Origin: Gammaproteobacteria bacterium UBA3532
GTDB taxonomy: Bacteria; Pseudomonadota; Gammaproteobacteria; Enterobacterales; UBA3532
Direction of reading: 5' to 3'
Length of the DNA stretch: 18,180 bases
Assembly (NCBI GenBank): GCA_002376965.1
Contig: DFOV01000051.1
Location: forward strand, 1 to 18,180
Shown here: positions 14,759 through 18,180 of the stretch, piece by piece
How the letters are laid out: each line of letters starts with the position of its first letter
Numbering within the stretch: position 1 is the stretch's first letter
The notes under the pieces: model-generated
Told to the model about the DNA's origin: nothing
Database searches by the model: none
The model's input: only the letters and a program-made list of their open reading frames with translations
Made by a program: the position numbers and the translations under genes

Positions 14759-15766
14759 ATGTCATTTTCGCTGATACGCAATATCCTTATCGTAGTTTTG
14801 ACTTTTTCACACTCAGTAACTTGGTCACAAAGCCCAAAAATCATTGGCGGTAATGAAGCCAAACTGGATGAGTACCCTTGGATGGTTGGGTTGATGGGCG
14901 CTTTTATACTGGACAATCAGCAAGCATTGTATTGCGGAGGAAGCCTGGTAGCAGATCGCTGGATATTAACCGCCGCTCACTGTCTTGTTGGACCATCAGG
15001 CAACCCCAAGTCACCTAGAGGAACAGAGGTCTACATTGGCGACGTTGACCTCAACGGAAACGGCAAACGTTACACCAGCAGACGATTTATTCTCCATCCT
15101 GATTACTATCAAGATGACAGCAACCTCCAACACAATGATATTGCCTTAATAGAACTGGATGAACCTGTATCGGCCGAGAAAGTAAATATTGCGACACCAC
15201 TTGAAATGGCAACCTTTCAGCCTCCGAGCACAGCAACTATTCTTGGCTGGGGTGCGATGGCTTGGGAATGGGAAAACATAGCCACCGGCCAGGGTATCGG
15301 TAGCGACTATCCGGGTACCTTACAACAAGCGCTAGTGGACACTGTGAGCATTCAACAATGCGCAACAGCCAATACATTAACCATTGAGGATTATATGATG
15401 TGCGCGGCAGGTAACGAACCACCAGCGGATGCTTGTATTGGGGATAGTGGCGGCCCCTTGGTTGCTCAACTCAATGGAGCTTGGTATCAATTTGGCGTTA
15501 CCAGCTTCGGCATTGGTTGTGCCAGTGCTGGCCACTATGGTGTCTACACGCGTATCGCTATGTATACTGATTGGCTTCAAGAATACCTTCCTCAAAGCTC
15601 CGCTCCAGAACCCACACCAGCAACACCAATAACCGACGAAGAATCAGAAGCCACTGCTCAAGAGAGCGACTCTGGCGGTGGCGGCGGAAGCATGGGCTGG
15701 CTCGTTGCTCTACTGGCAATATTTATGAGCCTAAGGTGGAGGTGTCGAACTGCTTATTTTCAATAA
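14759..15766 (+). CDS. Secreted trypsin-like S1 serine protease with GlyGly-CTERM tail
   Basis: A 335-residue exported protease. The signal peptide (1 to about 23) is followed by a short propeptide and the IIGG activation site (28-31). The catalytic triad is complete: H74 in TAAHC, D127 in HNDIAL, S230 in GDSGGP. D224, six residues before the serine, is the S1-pocket aspartate, predicting cleavage after Lys or Arg. A Pro/Thr/Glu/Ser linker (about 280-304) leads to a Gly run, a hydrophobic helix MGWLVALLAIFMSL and RWRCR. That is the GlyGly-CTERM architecture, which is processed by rhombosortase for type II-secreted surface proteins. The tail continues TAYFQ beyond the arginines. The last 44 bases overlap the convergent GGDEF-EAL gene. 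The start has no clear Shine-Dalgarno sequence. Confidence 0.92.
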   Translation: MSFSLIRNILIVVLTFSHSVTWSQSPKIIGGNEAKLDEYPWMVGLMGAFILDNQQALYCGGSLVADRWILTAAHCLVGPSGNPKSPRGTEVYIGDVDLNGNGKRYTSRRFILHPDYYQDDSNLQHNDIALIELDEPVSAEKVNIATPLEMATFQPPSTATILGWGAMAWEWENIATGQGIGSDYPGTLQQALVDTVSIQQCATANTLTIEDYMMCAAGNEPPADACIGDSGGPLVAQLNGAWYQFGVTSFGIGCASAGHYGVYTRIAMYTDWLQEYLPQSSAPEPTPATPITDEESEATAQESDSGGGGGSMGWLVALLAIFMSLRWRCRTAYFQ

Positions 15767-18164
15767 GCATTTTTTCAAAATCCGCTGCAGGAACAGGGCG
15801 ACAAAAATAGTATCCCTGGATAATATCAACATCGTTGTCTTGCATGTACTTCAGGTGTTCAACGGTTTCTACACCCTCAGCAACCGTTGTCAAAGACAGG
15901 CCATGGGCCATGCTAATAATGGACTTGGCTATGACCTGGGCCTGTTTTGATTCGTCAAGATCTCTAACAAAGGCTCTGTCAATTTTCAGGATATCCAAAG
16001 GAAATTTACGTAAATAACTGAGTGAGCTATATCCAGTTCCAAAATCATCTAAGGCAACGCTAACACCAATTTTTCGAACATCAGAGAGCAAGTTAATCGC
16101 TCCCGCTTCATCCGCCATCAAGCTGCTTTCCGTTATTTCCAGCTCCAAGTATTTCGCTGCTAGCCCCGTTTGCTCCAATACATCATGTATTACCTGGCCT
16201 GGATGTGGCCCTGTAAGCTGTTTTGCTGAAAGGTTGACAGATACTTTAATTGGCCGATACCCTGCCTCAATCCAGGCTTTATTTTGCTTACACGCGGTAA
16301 ATATAACCCACCGCCCCAAGTCTTTTATCAGGCCAGTTTCTTCAGCCAGTGGAATGAACAAGTCTGGAAATACCATCCCGTGTTCTTCGCTATTCCAGCG
16401 AATAAGAGCTTCGGCTCCTTTAATTTTTCCTGTTCGTGCACAAACTTGTGGCTGGTAGTACAGTTCAAATTCATCGGTTTCAATGGCTTTGCGCAGGCTA
16501 TTCTCAAGCATCAGTTTCTTCTGCGCGGACTCGTTCATTGTTCGAGTAAAAAATTGATAGCTATTTTTCTCATCTTTCTTGGCCGAGTACATCGCAGCAT
16601 CGGCATTGCGAAGAAGCAATTCGGGATCATTACCATCGTGCGGGAACATGGTTATTCCAATGCTTCCGGTAACGAAAATTTCTTTATCATCTATGGTAAG
16701 GGGCTTGGATATTTCGTTGAGAATCCTTCTGGCAACAACTGTAGACTGATAGCTTTTACTTACCCTTTCTAAAAGGATAAAAAACTCATCGCCACCAAAC
16801 CTGCCAAGAACCTGACTGACAACTCCATCAGGCGACGGTCGGCTCAGCGTATCTTCAAGTCGAATACGCTCGATAAGCCGTTGTGACATCACCTGAATCA
16901 ACTCATCCCCTTTGTCGTGCCCAAAGGTATCGTTCACCCATTTAAAATTATCTATATCAACACACAATATAGCTAAAGTCGTTTCATCACGGTGAGCGCG
17001 GCCAATCGCTTTGGTTAGTAATTCTTTAAATGTTTGCCGGTTTGGCAGGCCCGTTAGCGTGTCGTAAGAAGCAAGGTGTTGGATCGTTTTATGGCTTTTC
17101 TCGAGATGATCAGCCATGTCGTTAAATGCTCGGGTAAGTTCAGCTAATTCGTCTTGATTTGGAGCAACAACACTTTTTGAGTTCTCGTCTTGAAATTTAA
17201 TCATCAATGACTTCAATCTCAAGATAGGCCTAATTATATTGTGAGATATCGCTAGATAGACAAAAAAATAGGTCACAAAAATAATGGCACCAGTAACGGC
17301 TGCAACTTTTAAAACCAAGCCATTAAGTGTTTTGTTTAATACACCTTCGGGCAAAACACTGATAACGTTCAGGCCATTTTCAATTGCTCGCCAAGTAAGA
17401 ATGTATTTATTGCCGTTGACTCGTTTGGCAACACTCTGACCATCACTTTGCTGAATAAGTTTTTCTAAAACCGTGGCAGATAGGTCGTCTTTCATCCAGG
17501 TTTCTGTGTAAGGAAATATTGGGTTTCCCCCGCTATCGACGTATGCAAGCCGACCCAGCTCAGCTATTTCTGTTTGTTTGGTTTGAAGCTCCAACCGGTG
17601 AAGGCTTTGCTTGATAACAAGATAGTACCCACCAGAACTTTGCGATTGCGTTAAATTCTTAACTAAAAACAATGCATTTCGACCTAGCGAATCTCTTGCA
17701 ACGAGTGCATTTACCTTTGATGAGGAATCGCTCACCAGCACCTCAGATTCTTGTAATATATTAGTAAGATCTTGCTGTGAGTTATCATCGGGAGGAAATA
17801 CAAAATCGACGATTCCGTCATCCGTAACGATGGCGGCAGATAAAAAGAAAGGGTAATGGGCTGCTAAGCTTTCAAAGGTCTTATTCAGCGTTGGTTGTAA
17901 GATCCTGTATCTTTCATAATCACTGGATGTCTTAGCGTAGCTCTTAACTATCGGATCGGCACTTAACATCAATGCTTGTGATTTTGCTGACGACAATAGT
18001 GCCTTCTCTGACGCGGCGACTTGTTCTAGCAGGACATTCGCCTCTTTATACAACAGCGCAGTAGAGGTAGATTCAAGTGCGAAGTAGGCAACATATGCCA
18101 CGCCAATGGCGGGCAAGATAATAAGCGGTAGCAGCGTAGTGAATATTTTGGTGCGTATTTTCAC
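15723..18164 (-). CDS. Membrane-bound GGDEF-EAL cyclic-di-GMP enzyme with periplasmic sensor
   Basis: An 813-residue two-domain signalling enzyme. TM1 (about 9-30) and TM2 (about 284-306) flank a periplasmic sensory region of about 250 residues, probably Cache-like. A HAMP-type linker follows (to about 355), then GGDEF (about 366-540) and EAL (about 550-800). GGDEF is intact (GGDEF 457-461). The EAL motifs are also intact: EAL (585-587), NLSAKQL, ITES, DDFGTG (706-711), KID (727-729), AEGVE (762-766), QGY (783-785). Both diguanylate cyclase and phosphodiesterase activity are possible; the EAL half looks active. RLED (435-438) resembles an I-site but is 13 residues further from GGDEF than normal. 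The start is GTG with CAGGG upstream, 16 bases from the window edge; the frame is open to the edge, so an upstream start is not excluded. Confidence 0.93.
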   Translation of the reverse strand: MKIRTKIFTTLLPLIILPAIGVAYVAYFALESTSTALLYKEANVLLEQVAASEKALLSSAKSQALMLSADPIVKSYAKTSSDYERYRILQPTLNKTFESLAAHYPFFLSAAIVTDDGIVDFVFPPDDNSQQDLTNILQESEVLVSDSSSKVNALVARDSLGRNALFLVKNLTQSQSSGGYYLVIKQSLHRLELQTKQTEIAELGRLAYVDSGGNPIFPYTETWMKDDLSATVLEKLIQQSDGQSVAKRVNGNKYILTWRAIENGLNVISVLPEGVLNKTLNGLVLKVAAVTGAIIFVTYFFVYLAISHNIIRPILRLKSLMIKFQDENSKSVVAPNQDELAELTRAFNDMADHLEKSHKTIQHLASYDTLTGLPNRQTFKELLTKAIGRAHRDETTLAILCVDIDNFKWVNDTFGHDKGDELIQVMSQRLIERIRLEDTLSRPSPDGVVSQVLGRFGGDEFFILLERVSKSYQSTVVARRILNEISKPLTIDDKEIFVTGSIGITMFPHDGNDPELLLRNADAAMYSAKKDEKNSYQFFTRTMNESAQKKLMLENSLRKAIETDEFELYYQPQVCARTGKIKGAEALIRWNSEEHGMVFPDLFIPLAEETGLIKDLGRWVIFTACKQNKAWIEAGYRPIKVSVNLSAKQLTGPHPGQVIHDVLEQTGLAAKYLELEITESSLMADEAGAINLLSDVRKIGVSVALDDFGTGYSSLSYLRKFPLDILKIDRAFVRDLDESKQAQVIAKSIISMAHGLSLTTVAEGVETVEHLKYMQDNDVDIIQGYYFCRPVPAADFEKMLIENKQFDTSTLGS

Positions 18165-18180
18165 TATTGCCCTGCTACTA

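Noticed and set aside
16284..16772. Open frame of 162 codons on the + strand
   Set aside because: It lies wholly antisense to the GGDEF-EAL gene, whose motifs are intact through this stretch; its own translation has no coherent domain.

Overview
The window looks like ordinary chromosome from a Gram-negative gammaproteobacterium, probably a free-living and likely marine one (Cellvibrionales/Alteromonadales-like). The evidence is the gene set: a cytochrome c5, an outer-membrane porin, SlyD, HrpB, the ubiC-ubiA pair for ubiquinone, several cyclic-di-GMP proteins, and a secreted trypsin-like protease with a GlyGly-CTERM tail. This placement is inference from gene content. I see no rRNA, tRNA, insertion sequence, integrase, CRISPR array or plasmid/phage origin, and genes are densely packed throughout, with no gap over about 210 bases.

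Layout. 1-3043: the 3' part of a rhomboid-family protease gene (+), a cytochrome c5 gene (-), then divergently a porin gene whose end overlaps a short PstS-like periplasmic protein gene. 3066-4541: a likely promoter and a two-gene unit of an IscU/NifU-like protein that has lost cluster-ligand cysteines plus a calcineurin-like metallophosphoesterase. 4558-5106: a long perfect hairpin, a tandem duplication, and slyD (-). 5220-8377: a KfrA-like DNA-binding coiled-coil protein translationally coupled to the helicase gene hrpB (-). 8458-9463: a four-helix membrane protein (+) converging with a zinc-ribbon methyltransferase (-). 9659-10567: a PAS protein with a degenerate GGDEF domain (+). 10590-12622: ubiC-ubiA plus an unknown downstream gene (-). 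12800-14384: an orphan FliL-like exported protein one base ahead of a CPA2-type cation/proton antiporter (+). 14381-14659: a stand-alone PilZ protein (-). 14759-18164: the S1 protease (+) converging on, and overlapping by 44 bases, a membrane-bound GGDEF-EAL protein (-).

How the genes fit together. The clear pathway is ubiquinone synthesis: UbiC makes 4-hydroxybenzoate and UbiA prenylates it. Cyclic-di-GMP is the recurring signalling theme, with one apparently intact GGDEF-EAL enzyme, one PilZ receptor, and one probable non-catalytic GGDEF receptor that keeps an RxxD I-site. Other neighbours look like independent housekeeping or accessory units.

I did not find a large new system. The candidates most worth following are the cysteine-poor IscU-like protein with its phosphoesterase partner, the FliL-like/antiporter pair, the degenerate GGDEF protein, and the porin/PstS-like overlap. 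All functional statements come from reading translated motifs by eye; no database search was run.
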